Shown here: positions 18,514 to 26,956 of the stretch, piece after piece
How the letters are laid out: the number at the start of each line of letters is the position of its first letter
Numbering within the stretch: position 1 is the first letter of the stretch
DNA from: Bacteroidota bacterium
GTDB lineage: Bacteria > Bacteroidota > Bacteroidia > B-17B0 > Aurantibacillaceae
Reading direction: 5' to 3'
Length of the DNA: 40,145 nt
Assembly (NCBI GenBank): GCA_025362395.1
Contig: JANYGK010000029.1
Coordinates: 1-40,145 of the forward strand
Notes under the pieces: model-generated
Database searches by the model: none
Told to the model about the DNA's origin: nothing
Seen by the model: the letters and a program-made list of their open reading frames with translations, nothing else
Made by a program: the position numbers and the translations under genes

Positions 18514-19350
18514 TTAATATATGCCAATTCTAAACGTAAAGCCGAAATGATAATCGCAGGAATATTTATTTTGGAAGGTGGGCGACATGAATCTATTAAA
18601 TGCTAAACCATCAATCTTTGCATCTTTCCATGAAACCTTTTGAAAGAAAGCACTTACTTGAAAATAGTTAAGCCATAGATACTTTCTTTTATTATTTTGC
18701 CGGAAAAGATAGAATGGTTTACATACTAATTCAAATTTATAATCAATAGGTACAGTAATAAATAAGTTATCTGTTTCTTGAGAATCTAAAGAGCCGCCAT
18801 TTGATACTCTATAATTAATTTGCCCTCTTTTTAGGATTAACATCAAACCTCCATATTTTGTGGGATATGGAGAAAACATAATACCATAAGATGTGTGTTG
18901 GTTACCAAAATGATCATAATTAATATTATTATTAAGGCTATTATAAACTGTTTGTACTCTTCCACTATCTATAGTTCCTAACGAAGTAGTTGAATAATGT
19001 TGGTTAAAGTCATTGATGTAGTTTTGTTTAAATTTATGATTCCAGAGCCCGGAAAAAGGTTGAAGATCAAACGTAACACCTAAAACAATTTTCTTAGAAA
19101 AAAACCTTGCTAAATTTAAGCCTAAACTTAAATAACATCCTCTGCCTCCCTGACTTATTTTACCAATAGACGAATACATAAAATTACAGGATACTGTGAG
19201 GTATGTATTATTTTGTAAACTGTCTCGTTTTAAAAATGAGATATATCTTTTAATATTTTGCTTGTTCTGAGTATATGACTCACGAAAAGTAAATAATAGG
19301 AAGACGAATAGTATATATCTAATTACGAATTTCATTTGTTTATTAAACAT
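18514..19350 (-). CDS. Hypothetical secreted protein, probable outer-membrane beta barrel
   Basis: 278 aa, family not recognised. Two possible starts: 19350 or M6 (19335); the latter gives MKFVIRYILFVFLLFTFRE, a signal peptide ending near YTQ. The rest is rich in aromatic and Asn residues in alternating strands (for example CYLSLGLNLARFFSKKIVLGV, YGGLMLILKRGQINYRV) and ends YHFGFTFRIGIY, a terminal aromatic strand typical of outer membrane barrels. The direct repeat abuts its stop. Minus strand within the first cassette array. Confidence 0.65.
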   Translation of the reverse strand: MFNKQMKFVIRYILFVFLLFTFRESYTQNKQNIKRYISFLKRDSLQNNTYLTVSCNFMYSSIGKISQGGRGCYLSLGLNLARFFSKKIVLGVTFDLQPFSGLWNHKFKQNYINDFNQHYSTTSLGTIDSGRVQTVYNSLNNNINYDHFGNQHTSYGIMFSPYPTKYGGLMLILKRGQINYRVSNGGSLDSQETDNLFITVPIDYKFELVCKPFYLFRQNNKRKYLWLNYFQVSAFFQKVSWKDAKIDGLAFNRFMSPTFQNKYSCDYHFGFTFRIGIY

Positions 19351-19396
19351 ACTATGTGTTGGGTAGGTGCTATTCGCGGTTCTTGTTACTTATAGG

Positions 19397-19963
19397 TTAG
19401 TTGCCGGCTTTCAATGGCGCTCCAACAACTTTCATGTCATGGTCAGCAAACACTTTTTCTATTTCTTCTTTTGTCGGTGGAGAAGTCCATTTGTCTATAA
19501 CCTTAAAAAATGCTTCTATTTTCCCTGCCGGCAAATAAGAAACTATCATCTTTCCTTTTTCTGTCAACTGTATAAAGGCGTGTTGCACATTTCTTGGAAG
19601 AAAAATGGTGTCGCCTGATTTCATGTGATATTTTTCGTCACCTACCTGAAATATATATTCGCCTTCAATAACATAAAACCATTCGTCTTGCAATGGATGA
19701 ATATGCAGTGGAGGCCCGCCATTTGGCGTTAATCCGGTTTGCTCAAACACAGCTAAATCATTACCGGTGTCAGTGCCGGAAATTTTAATGTCCAAGTTAT
19801 TTAAGGTGATGCCTTTCATTTTGTAGTGTTTACCAAATCTAGCTTCACCTGCCTTTACTTTAAATCCTTTTTCTGTTCTCATAAAGATATTGAATTTGAA
19901 TTTAGCAAAAATACTCAATGGAAAAAGCGCAAGTGCCGATAAAATAAATGTTCCTCGTTTCAT
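19397..19963 (-). CDS. Cupin-domain protein with N-terminal signal
   Basis: 188 aa with a hydrophobic leader (MKRGTFILSALALFPLSIFA) and one cupin domain. Motif 1 is GPPLHIHPLQDEWFYVIEG (H-x-H...E...G) near residue 85-103 and motif 2 is GDTIFLPRNVQHAF near residue 117-130, supplying the His/Glu/His metal set. Cupins of this type are single-domain oxygenases, isomerases or binding proteins; no substrate can be assigned. Flanked by a diverged attC-like repeat upstream (20035-20160) and GTTAC/GTTAG motifs just after its stop. Confidence 0.8.
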   Translation of the reverse strand: MKRGTFILSALALFPLSIFAKFKFNIFMRTEKGFKVKAGEARFGKHYKMKGITLNNLDIKISGTDTGNDLAVFEQTGLTPNGGPPLHIHPLQDEWFYVIEGEYIFQVGDEKYHMKSGDTIFLPRNVQHAFIQLTEKGKMIVSYLPAGKIEAFFKVIDKWTSPPTKEEIEKVFADHDMKVVGAPLKAGN

Positions 19964-20034
19964 TATATTCCTTTTTAGGTATCTGTTCGTTTAATATAAT
20001 TATTCATGTTTACATGGCCACATTAGCAATGACC

Positions 20035-20160
20035 GCTAACATTTTGGATTTACGGCAGTGCGGGTTTGGAATAGTCAACTGTCTAAAACAACAAATAGTT
20101 GTCCAAATATACACTGTTTTTAAGCAGAGGAAAAATAAAAGAGGTCTGCGCAGCAGTTAA
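20035..20160 (-). repeat. Diverged attC-like repeat
   Basis: Left GCTAACATTTTGG, internal CAGTGCGGGTTT and right CAGCAGTTAA. It shares its first 25 bases with the repeat at 21361-21467. The rest of the 281-base gap holds no gene. Confidence 0.5.
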
Positions 20161-20244
20161 TTATTTAAGCCTAAGCCCTCTTAGTCACCACTTCGCTTGC
20201 TTGTTGTAGGCTGATGCGAATACACAATTTTATTATACAAAGAT

Positions 20245-20919
20245 TTAACCCTCTTTTTGTTTTTGTCTGAAGATATAAAACGAATAGAAAACGGGAATGC
20301 CTGCTAAAGGAATAATACTAAAATCTATAACATAGGAAACATATTCTATTGGCAAGAACATTACAAGTACAAACATTATTAAACCGCCAAAGAACCAAAT
20401 TTTAGAACCTAAATGATGTGTCATTCGCCAATTTTCTTCATCGTCCAAAGCCCATGGAGTACGAATGCCAACAAAATAGTTTGGCTTTATGTTATTCATA
20501 AAATTACCTATAACGACGAAAAGCAAAGCTACCAAAGCAACAATGTATTTCAGTGAAATGTCACTTACAGCTGTTTGAGTGTAATGTTCGGTTTCATACA
20601 CAATATAACATGAAATCAAAGAAATAAATATAGTAACAGCCCACGAGATTTTTACGATTAATGTATTATTGCTTGAGTAGCTTTTTTTTGGATCGAATTT
20701 GTCAAGATTAAGTATTAGAAGAGATGTCCCAATCGTAACTGCGAACATAAATAGAATGAGTTCAAGTATTTCAAATTTGCTTCCAAAGTCGTCGGCCTTA
20801 TTGTCTAAATTGTAATGTGTCGGAACATTTTCAGGTAAGTTATACCATATTGATAGCAAGTAAATTGTCGGGGTTAATCCGATTAACGCCTGCATTAAAA
20901 TTGTTTTTGCATTTTTCAT
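20245..20919 (-). CDS. sdpI: SdpI-family membrane protein (DUF1648 + SdpI)
   Basis: 224 aa polytopic protein with about six membrane helices. The N-terminal part has NLPENVPTHYNLDNKADDFGSK, the DUF1648 signature (P-x-H-x-n-x-x-G). The C-terminal part has NYFVGIRTPWALDDEENWRMTHHLGSK, the SdpI signature. In Bacillus subtilis SdpI gives immunity to the SdpC toxin and recruits the repressor SdpR to the membrane. Here it sits 12 bases downstream of an ArsR-type SdpR homologue in one operon with no toxin gene. Many Bacteroidota carry such pairs without SdpC, so the immunity role is uncertain. Confidence 0.85.
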   Translation of the reverse strand: MKNAKTILMQALIGLTPTIYLLSIWYNLPENVPTHYNLDNKADDFGSKFEILELILFMFAVTIGTSLLILNLDKFDPKKSYSSNNTLIVKISWAVTIFISLISCYIVYETEHYTQTAVSDISLKYIVALVALLFVVIGNFMNNIKPNYFVGIRTPWALDDEENWRMTHHLGSKIWFFGGLIMFVLVMFLPIEYVSYVIDFSIIPLAGIPVFYSFYIFRQKQKEG

Positions 20920-20931
20920 AACTGTAATTTT

Positions 20932-21201
20932 TTATTTACCTTTTTTATTAAACTGAACCATCCATTTCATTATGTCGTCAAGAACTGTTGTATGCAAAGT
21001 GTATTTAACAAATTGCCCTTCCTTTTCACTGTCTATAAGTCCTGCCTGTCTTAACAAGTCAAGATGGTGTGAAATACTTGGTCCTGAAATATTAAATTTA
21101 TCAACTATTTCGCCAGCCGTCATGTCCTTTTTTCGAAGCAGTTCCAATATTTCTCTCCTTGTTTTGTCGTTGAGCGCTTTAAAAGCAAGGTTTAATGACA
21201 T
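20932..21201 (-). CDS. sdpR: ArsR-family autorepressor (SdpR-like)
   Basis: 89 aa winged-helix regulator. LAFKALNDKTRREILELLRKKDMTAGEIVDKF is the ArsR N-terminal helix, and NISGPSISHHLDLLRQAGLI is the HTH recognition region. The following KEGQFVKYTL is the wing. No Cys metal-binding motif is present, as in SdpR-type repressors. The ATG is at 21199-21201. Directly upstream is a double palindrome that I take as its operator. Cotranscribed with sdpI, suggesting negative autoregulation relieved when the membrane protein sequesters the repressor, by analogy to B. subtilis. Confidence 0.88.
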   Translation of the reverse strand: MSLNLAFKALNDKTRREILELLRKKDMTAGEIVDKFNISGPSISHHLDLLRQAGLIDSEKEGQFVKYTLHTTVLDDIMKWMVQFNKKGK

Positions 21202-21232
21202 TATTTGTATATTTAGACAAATATCTAAATAT
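21202..21232 (-). promoter_or_regulatory. Palindromic operator upstream of sdpRI
   Basis: Two overlapping exact inverted repeats: ATATTTAGA-6 nt-TCTAAATAT (21209-21232) and TATTTGT-8 nt-ACAAATA (21202-21223), immediately adjacent to the sdpR start codon. Position and symmetry fit the binding site of an ArsR dimer; binding by SdpR is inferred. Confidence 0.7.
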
Positions 21233-21360
21233 TATTTCAATTGTGCAAATTTTATGAAATGAATGTAGAAAGATGTCGGGACGGATTATTATTGATGGCT
21301 GAATGTTGGTCAAATGTAGTATAGCGTGAATTCGAGATTTCTTGTTCTACAGCATTTGCT

Positions 21361-21467
21361 TATAACATTTTGGATTTACCGGCAGTGCGGGTTAAAACTA
21401 TTGAAACATTACTGACAAAGCTAAAAGCGGATACTTCCGCTATCATTTTTTGGTATCTGCTGTTATG
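21361..21467 (-). repeat. attC-like repeat
   Basis: Left TATAACATTTTGG, then GCAGTGCGGGTTAAAAC, ATTACTGACAAAG (shared with the long class), an inverted pair AAGCGGATA / TATCATT and right CTGTTATGC. Right core GTTATGC belongs to the T9SS-protein cassette. No gene in the rest of 21233-21513. Confidence 0.6.
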
Positions 21468-21513
21468 CTTCCTTGCTCTTTTTCAGTTGTAGTTTGTATA
21501 TTCAAATTCCAAT

Positions 21514-22701
21514 TTAATTTTGCTTTATAAATTTCAATGTCTGCGATGGACTATCTTTTAAACGAATAAAATATACTCCTTTTTGCAAATCAGAAATATT
21601 GATTGTTTCACTATTAATTATTGAAACTTCTTTTATTAATTGCCCAACGAAGTTGTAAATTTCAAGTTGTTGTTTTTGATTGTTTCGAAAAGAAATCTTC
21701 AAAGTTTCAGTTGCGGGGTTGGGAAAAATTAAAAAGTTTATTTTTGAACATATATTTTCGTTAAGCCCTGTAGTTTTACATGGAGAATTATTTGCCTTTA
21801 TCATCCTCCCTATTTCTACATTTTTGTTAATAACGCTCTGAGGCATATCCCTAACTCCGAGTTGGCCGGGATCATCCAGCCCACCGGCCCATAAATAACC
21901 AATTAAACCAATAATTGATGTGTCTGAAGCTGCTAGATTGTAGTAGTTCTGAACGATATATCGGATGGTGTCGGGAGTAAAACCTGCCGCGCCATAAAAT
22001 GGCAGCCATTGGTCATCAATAACTAAAAATATTTTTTGACTTGCAGTTGAAAGTTTTGATTTCAGTGTATTAAGGTTATTTAGAAACAGGGTACTTGTTG
22101 TTGGATCAAATATTTCATACCTGTCAAAACCGACCCAATCAACGCTGGTTGGAACTGAAAGACTATTTAATACCGGATATGCTTCAACAAACATTAATGG
22201 AATATTTGGAAAATCACTTTTTATCATTTGGCAAACCGTGTCCAATTCAGAAAAGCTAATCCCGTTCCACACAGGCTCGTCTGCTACATAAAATGCAGCA
22301 ATTTTTGAAGAATGTAATATTGATAAATTGGTTGATTTAAATGAATTCCATCTTGCTTTAAAATTGGGGTATAGTTTGAAATGATGCCCACTTGAAGCAA
22401 GTGTGTCAACTTCATAGTAGCATACGCTTTGAATTGATAAAAAAGGTTTTACACAGTGTATGTTCATCAAATTGGTTCGTGAAATTATAGTGTCGGTATA
22501 ATTATATACACCCAGCTGAGCAATGTTTGAAAAACTGTCAACTTCTGCAATGTAGTTTGTAGTTGCAGCTATATCGTGTGGGTCATCCCATAATGCATCA
22601 ACGAGGGCGTATCCAAAATATTTTAAATGGGGTGGGGCAGACTGACCAATGGCACTATTTGTTATGATAATAAAAAAGAGGATTAGATTATTTTTTTTCA
22701 T
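21514..22701 (-). CDS. T9SS-secreted TIM-barrel-like protein
   Basis: 395 aa. Signal peptide at about 1-19 (LILFFIIITNSAIGQS). The body (about residues 25-305) looks like a glycoside-hydrolase-type barrel: KIAAFYVADEPVWNGISF (DEP), VDWVGFDRYEIFD, IFLVIDDQWLPFYG and IGLIGYLWAGGLDDPG. The last 70 residues are a type A sorting domain: INFLIFPNPATETLKIS, KQQLEIYNFVGQLIKEV, then INISDLQKGVYFIRL, ending KFIKQN. Family knowledge: this domain sends proteins through the type IX system to the cell surface or medium. Catalytic function is not assigned. It forms a single-gene cassette with matching ends (21462 and 22767). Confidence 0.8.
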   Translation of the reverse strand: MKKNNLILFFIIITNSAIGQSAPPHLKYFGYALVDALWDDPHDIAATTNYIAEVDSFSNIAQLGVYNYTDTIISRTNLMNIHCVKPFLSIQSVCYYEVDTLASSGHHFKLYPNFKARWNSFKSTNLSILHSSKIAAFYVADEPVWNGISFSELDTVCQMIKSDFPNIPLMFVEAYPVLNSLSVPTSVDWVGFDRYEIFDPTTSTLFLNNLNTLKSKLSTASQKIFLVIDDQWLPFYGAAGFTPDTIRYIVQNYYNLAASDTSIIGLIGYLWAGGLDDPGQLGVRDMPQSVINKNVEIGRMIKANNSPCKTTGLNENICSKINFLIFPNPATETLKISFRNNQKQQLEIYNFVGQLIKEVSIINSETINISDLQKGVYFIRLKDSPSQTLKFIKQN

Positions 22702-22773
22702 GTATTCTTGTTTTTATTTTATTTCTATTTTAAGTCTGAATACTGTTTGCATATTTCTTTTTTTTACAATGAG

Positions 22774-22951
22774 GCCTAACATTTAGCGGCTGGCTGTAGT
22801 GCGATCCAAGCTGCTCGTTACCGAATATTATAACAAAGATAAAGGGTTTCTACGCTTTTGCAAATGCAAGAAGGATTGTTTTTCGCGGAGCGACTGCTTT
22901 TGCAAAAGCCTTGTACTTCCGCCAAACTGTAGCCAAAGCGTGTGTTATGTA
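22774..22951 (-). repeat. Long-class attC-like repeat
   Basis: Left GCCTAAC (inverse core, complement GTTAGGC fits GTTRRRY), right GTGTGTTATG. Middle contains the conserved GCTTTTGCAAATGC, TTTTCGCGGAGCGACTGC and CTTCCGCCAAACTG blocks of the long class. Confidence 0.7.
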
Positions 22952-22962
22952 CAGTAATTTTC

Positions 22963-23472
22963 TTATAATTTATAGCCTAGAGAAAACCCAACTCCCGGGA
23001 TTATATCTCTTTCAAAATGCCATTTTTTACCTGAATTATAATATTTTGATGCTTTTGAATATGCGAGATAAAGACCGGCTGATGCAGATATATAAAAAGG
23101 AGACTTAAATTGAAATGTATAATTCAGATTTGGGTAAATTATAACGTCTACAAAGTCTTTCGATTTTGCAGAGGACACAAATGGATTATCAGTAAATCCC
23201 GATGCTTCTACTCCAATTCCTATTTTCTTATATGCATAATTAACACCAAAGTGAATTATAGATGTCGGTGCATACCATTTTGGCGCTAAAAATCCAATAC
23301 CTAACGATGGAGTAATTGTATGATGACTGCTGTCACAAATTTGAATGGTATATTTAGTATTGATACTTGCTCCAAGAAAGTTAGAACCTCCAAATTGAGT
23401 TTCTATTCCTATTTGTCCATCGGCCTTATAAAAGCTAAAAAGAATACAAATAACTATTAGTGTATTTTTCAT
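22963..23472 (-). CDS. Hypothetical secreted protein, small beta-barrel-like
   Basis: 169 aa. Signal peptide at about 1-19 (LIVICILFSFYKADGQ), followed by repeated Gly- and aromatic-rich strands (IGIETQFGGSNFLG, ITPSLGIGFLAP, FGVNYAYKKIGIGVEASG) ending GVGFSLGYKL. This suggests a small outer membrane barrel of unknown family. Ends 20 bases from the attC-like repeat. No motif points to function. Confidence 0.68.
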   Translation of the reverse strand: MKNTLIVICILFSFYKADGQIGIETQFGGSNFLGASINTKYTIQICDSSHHTITPSLGIGFLAPKWYAPTSIIHFGVNYAYKKIGIGVEASGFTDNPFVSSAKSKDFVDVIIYPNLNYTFQFKSPFYISASAGLYLAYSKASKYYNSGKKWHFERDIIPGVGFSLGYKL

Positions 23473-23591
23473 AAATTATATGATTTAACTTTTATTAAAC
23501 GGTATTGTGTATTTATTATTGTACAATGTCAAACATTGTTAAGCTATATACATATATGATGATTAAGATGATTAAGTTTTTTATTCTTCAG

Positions 23592-23617
23592 CGCCTACAA
23601 CGCCAAACCACTGTTAG
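23592..23617 (-). repeat. Truncated attC-like repeat (right end only)
   Basis: CCTACAACGCCAAACCACTG then TTAGCGG match the right end of the long class (CGCCAAACTG...GTTAGC). The left 150 bases are missing. It sits just after the AraC gene stop. Confidence 0.45.
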
Positions 23618-23651
23618 CGGGAGTGATTTTTTTGCCGGCTTTTTTCTCGTG

Positions 23652-24578
23652 TCAGTTGAATGACTGCCTGAACGCTATTGGCGACCGGTTTGTTTTGCTT
23701 TTGAATAACTTATTAAATGATTGCGGATGTTTAAAACCTAAACTAAATGCTATTTCGCTTACCGTCAAATCAGTAGTTGATAGTTTTTCTTTTGCTAAGT
23801 CAATTAACTTGTCGTGTATAAACTGTTTGGTGCTTTGGCCTGTCAGTAATTGTAATAAACGACTTAGGTAGTTAGCTGAAATATGCAAATTGTCAGCAAT
23901 GAATTGAACAGTCGGAATACCCTTGTCTGAAAGGTTATCATTTTTAAAATAGTCTGTCAGTAAAGCGTCTAATTGAGTTAATATTTTATGGTTAGCTATT
24001 TTTCTTGTAATAAACTGTCGTTGGTAAAAGCGTTCAGAATACGTTAATAACAAATCTATCTGGGCTACAATGACGTCTTGGCTAAAATTGTCAATATTGG
24101 TATGATATTCTTGTGCAATTTTTTCAATAATATCTGTCACCAAAATTTCTTCTTTTTCAGAAAGGTGCAATGCTTCGTTTAACTTGTAATTAAAATATGC
24201 GTACTGTTTTATCTTTTTTGAAAGTGGCGTATTCCAAAGAAAATCGGGATGGATTAGTAATAGCCATCCCGAATGTTTAAATTCTTCGTCTGCCGATGCT
24301 TGAATAGTTAGAACTTGTTTTGGCGACATAAAGTGCATAATGCCTTCGTCAAAGTCAAAATCCTGTTGTCCATATTTCATTTTTGCAGTAAAGTTTTTCT
24401 TTAAAGCAATCGAATAAAAATTATGAATGATACTACTTGGGTAATTGTCAGGCCGGCGTTTTATGTCTTCAAATTTTATCACACTAATTAAAGGGTGTTC
24501 AGGCTTTGACAATTCCATAAACCTATGGTATTCTGCAATGGTTTTAAGATGATGTGGTGTTAGTAAATCCATATACAA
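23652..24578 (-). CDS. AraC-family transcriptional regulator
   Basis: 308 aa. N-terminal cupin-like ligand/dimer domain (about 1-180) with YGQQDFDFDEGIMHFMSPKQVL. C-terminal double HTH: VQFIADNLHISANYLSRLLQ and LSTTDLTVSEIAFSLGFKH, followed by PQSFNKLFKSKTNRSPIAFR, the classical AraC signature. Start is M1 (24578) or M3, which differ by two codons. It starts 8 bases after the NmrA-like gene stop on the same strand, so the two form an operon, and the regulator may control that oxidoreductase. Effector unknown. Confidence 0.87.
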   Translation of the reverse strand: MYMDLLTPHHLKTIAEYHRFMELSKPEHPLISVIKFEDIKRRPDNYPSSIIHNFYSIALKKNFTAKMKYGQQDFDFDEGIMHFMSPKQVLTIQASADEEFKHSGWLLLIHPDFLWNTPLSKKIKQYAYFNYKLNEALHLSEKEEILVTDIIEKIAQEYHTNIDNFSQDVIVAQIDLLLTYSERFYQRQFITRKIANHKILTQLDALLTDYFKNDNLSDKGIPTVQFIADNLHISANYLSRLLQLLTGQSTKQFIHDKLIDLAKEKLSTTDLTVSEIAFSLGFKHPQSFNKLFKSKTNRSPIAFRQSFN

Positions 24579-24586
24579 AGGTAAAT

Positions 24587-25456
24587 TTATAGCCCAAACA
24601 CGACTTTTAATCCATCTTTTAAACCTGTTGGTTTTCTGCCCAATTGATTTTCAAGGTCGTTATAAATGTCTGCTTCTTGGTTATGTTTAATGTCAGTTAT
24701 AAAATCTACAATTTTCTGAATCACCGGTTCCGGCAAATTTCTTTGTTTCATCATTTCTTTAAATTCAGAAGTTTCTACATTGGTGTATTTTACTTCTTTA
24801 CCCGAAAGTTCTTTTAACGCCGTTGCAATATCATAAAACGAATAAGATTTATCACCTGTAAAATTGTAAATTTTGTTTTCACATTCATTATTCAAAAGAA
24901 CTTTCGCCATTGCTTCACCCATTTCACTTCTTAATGCAAATGATACGTTACCATTACCTGCGGGTAAAAATATCCCTTTTTCCAATGCTGCAATACCGCC
25001 AATAAATTGCGGAATTGCATCCATATATAAGATGTTTCTAAAAAAGGTATATTTCAGTCCCCCCGATAAAATGTAGTCTTCTGTTTCAAAATGTTCGACC
25101 ATTAATTTATTTGTCAAGGTGTTTCTATTGTTCAAACATCTGCTTGTATAAGCAATGTGTTTTACTCCTGCTTTTTTAGCTGTATCTATAACATTTCTAT
25201 GTTCTTGCATTCTGTTGCCTTGGTCGCCTGATGAAATGAGCAAAACGGTATCAACTCCCGCCATTGCTTTTTCAAGAGCAGCTACATTGTCATAATTGCC
25301 AAGAAAGGCATTAAAACCTTTCGATTGAAATTCAAGTCGTTTTTCTTCATTTCGAGTAATGATTGAAATTTGACTTGAGGAAATTTTCGTTAATAGTGTT
25401 TCGATAACTGCACCACCAAGATGTCCTGTTGCTCCTGTTACTAATATTTTGTTCAT
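24587..25456 (-). CDS. NmrA-like NAD(P)-binding oxidoreductase (QorB-type SDR)
   Basis: 289 aa atypical SDR. ILVTGATGHLGGAVIETL (GxxGxxG) at residues 4-21. Then STITRNEEKRLEF-type cofactor loop, GVDTVLLISSGDQGNR and GVKHIAYTSR, fitting the NmrA/QorB group of NAD(P)H:quinone oxidoreductases or azoreductases. It lacks the classical YxxxK pair. Cytoplasmic. Operon with the AraC regulator downstream (8-base gap). These gene pairs are common in stress or quinone responses. Substrate is not determined. Confidence 0.85.
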   Translation of the reverse strand: MNKILVTGATGHLGGAVIETLLTKISSSQISIITRNEEKRLEFQSKGFNAFLGNYDNVAALEKAMAGVDTVLLISSGDQGNRMQEHRNVIDTAKKAGVKHIAYTSRCLNNRNTLTNKLMVEHFETEDYILSGGLKYTFFRNILYMDAIPQFIGGIAALEKGIFLPAGNGNVSFALRSEMGEAMAKVLLNNECENKIYNFTGDKSYSFYDIATALKELSGKEVKYTNVETSEFKEMMKQRNLPEPVIQKIVDFITDIKHNQEADIYNDLENQLGRKPTGLKDGLKVVFGL

Positions 25457-25540
25457 TTTCTTTTTTTAAAGTTAATGCAAAATTGCACTGCAAAGGTCTG
25501 TAACAACTTAAAATTGGTTGTGTCCAAATCTATCTTTGTG

Positions 25541-26167
25541 TTAGTCAAACCTGATATTATCAAAGTGTTTGTTGGCGTTGTGTGGCCCCACCAAATAATA
25601 ATGAGTTGGAAATAAAGAGTCTTTTGTTATTTCATTAATCTTTTTTATCCAGTCAGGAAAATTGTATTTCACTTTCAAAGTCGTGTCATTTATCAAAGTC
25701 ATGGTCGCAAATGTGTCGCCACGCTTTGGGTGTTTTTTTATCCCGTTAGATTTTTCTAGAAAGTCCATATTTAAAATACAATCAGTCCGATATGACCAAA
25801 GAACTTCAATTGTCGTGTCTGATGTCAGGTAAGTAAAATAGTCATATCCACATTGTCCGTGATACCTATACAAAACAGTTATTTTTTGAAGTGTAATTTC
25901 ACACAAATAGTTTGTTGTGTCCGGATGTTTTGGTACCCAATGAATAAATTGGTCCTCGGAAATACAGTCACGGATAGTTTTCTTTTGTGCAATCTTTGTT
26001 TTTGTAATTTTTAAACTGTCGGCAAAGAAAGGATTGCTCTTTTTCAAATTGTTCAATCGGTGTCCGTCTGTAATTACACCGTTAGCAAATTTTCGTATAT
26101 CATGTGTCCACCATCCAAGTCCGAATAAAAGAAGTCCAACTGTCGATATGATTAAAATGCGTTTCAT
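25541..26167 (-). CDS. Hypothetical exported or membrane-anchored protein
   Basis: 208 aa with an N-terminal hydrophobic helix (ILIISTVGLLLFGLGWWTHD) that could be a signal or anchor. The rest is soluble, with YHGQCGYDYFTYLTSDTTIEVLWSYRTDC, two Cys that could form a disulphide, and TLINDTTLKVKYNFPDW. No known family. It starts 8 bases after the left core of the repeat at 26178, where a cassette gene would be expected. The gap to the next gene (25457-25540) shows no clear repeat. Confidence 0.65.
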   Translation of the reverse strand: MKRILIISTVGLLLFGLGWWTHDIRKFANGVITDGHRLNNLKKSNPFFADSLKITKTKIAQKKTIRDCISEDQFIHWVPKHPDTTNYLCEITLQKITVLYRYHGQCGYDYFTYLTSDTTIEVLWSYRTDCILNMDFLEKSNGIKKHPKRGDTFATMTLINDTTLKVKYNFPDWIKKINEITKDSLFPTHYYLVGPHNANKHFDNIRFD

Positions 26168-26177
26168 TTAAAATGCC

Positions 26178-26270
26178 TTATAACGTTTTGGAGCTACTTG
26201 CAGTTTTTGCTTGTTCAAGTTACGCTTTTGAGCGTTAACACGCAAAAATTGCAAGTAGGTGCGGTTACCA
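26178..26270 (-). repeat. Short-class attC-like repeat (93 bp)
   Basis: Left TATAACG, right GCGGTTACC. Strong central stem: 26194-26210 (CTACTTGCAGTTTTTGC) pairs with 26242-26258 (GCAAAAATTGCAAGTAG), 17 pairs with one G-T wobble. The hairpin ACGCTTTTGAGCGTT lies in the loop. Confidence 0.75.
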
Positions 26271-26316
26271 CTTATAGTGGTCACGCAGATACATAGCCAT
26301 TACGTGTTCGCAGGCA

Positions 26317-26826
26317 CTAATTTGCCGAAGCAAGCTCATAACTTTTACCCCAATTTTCATTGAGTCGAACTAAAACTTTGAAATTGTTGTCGGGGGGAAA
26401 TGTGTTGCTCCAAATCTTGATCGTAGACTCGAGAGATTTTTTGTCATTGTCAATAAATGCGATTGTCCCTTTTGCATAATAGTACCAAGCTTTAACGTCA
26501 CTGTTTCCAAACCATTTATAAAATATTGAGTAAGTCCGCTTGAAATATTTTTTTGCTGATCCGTCTGAATGCGCCATTGCAAACATTTGACCGGCGTGCC
26601 AATTAAGAGAATGCTTGTTTGTAGGCTTACTTGTTTTTAAGTATGAAACAATAAGATTTGCGGCCTCGAGATATTTTTTGTCTGCGCACAATTTACGCCA
26701 ACAACAAGTGTCGGAGTCGAAGCTTGTTCGATTGTAAGAAAGAGCGAGATTTATCGAGGCGTTATTGTTCTGCGAGAACATGGCTGCCGAGACCAGTATG
26801 AATAAAAGTATTAAAGTCCTTATCAT
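26317..26826 (-). CDS. Hypothetical secreted cassette protein
   Basis: 169 aa from ATG 26826, which opens a good signal peptide, TLILLFILVSAAMFSQ. The frame remains open to 26994, but those 56 extra codons cover the attC-like repeat and are not credible. The mature part is helical with DTCCWRKLCADKKYLEAANLIVSYL and a WHAGQMFAMAHSDGSAKKYFKRTY region, suggestive of TPR-like pairs counting items; no family recognised. Cassette ends match closely: 26264 GTTACCACTTATAGTGG and the complement of 26858-26875, GTTACTACTCATAGTAGG. Confidence 0.7.
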   Translation of the reverse strand: MIRTLILLFILVSAAMFSQNNNASINLALSYNRTSFDSDTCCWRKLCADKKYLEAANLIVSYLKTSKPTNKHSLNWHAGQMFAMAHSDGSAKKYFKRTYSIFYKWFGNSDVKAWYYYAKGTIAFIDNDKKSLESTIKIWSNTFPPDNNFKVLVRLNENWGKSYELASAN

Positions 26827-26868
26827 TGCGAATGTTTTTGTCTGCCGAAAAGTCGTCCCTACTATGAG

Positions 26869-26956
26869 TAGTAACGGTTTGGAAGTAAATTTTAGTTTGC
26901 GATCTGAAACTTTTTCTACCGAAACATCACTGATAAAGCTAAATGCTTTGTTATAT
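26869..26956 (-). repeat. attC-like repeat, shortened long class
   Basis: Left TAGTAACGG, right CTTTGTTATAT. Interior GATCTGAAACTTTTTCTACCG and ACATCACTGATAAAG match the long-class order, but about 80 bases of apical hairpin are missing. The following 27000-27418 is AT-rich with no convincing gene; the frame near 27242-27320 shows only short fragments. Confidence 0.6.

Larger units (their letters stand above)
18203..26956 (-). mobile_element. Integron-like cassette array 1 (no integrase seen)
   Basis: A run of minus-strand accessory genes separated by attC-like repeats at 18203, 20035, 21361, 22774, 23592 (truncated), 26178 and 26869. Two units have matching cassette ends: 21462/22767 and 26264/26858. 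Others are diverged. Boundaries are approximate. No tyrosine recombinase is encoded, so if real this is a cluster of attC sites lacking an integrase. Inference from repeat structure. Confidence 0.5.
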
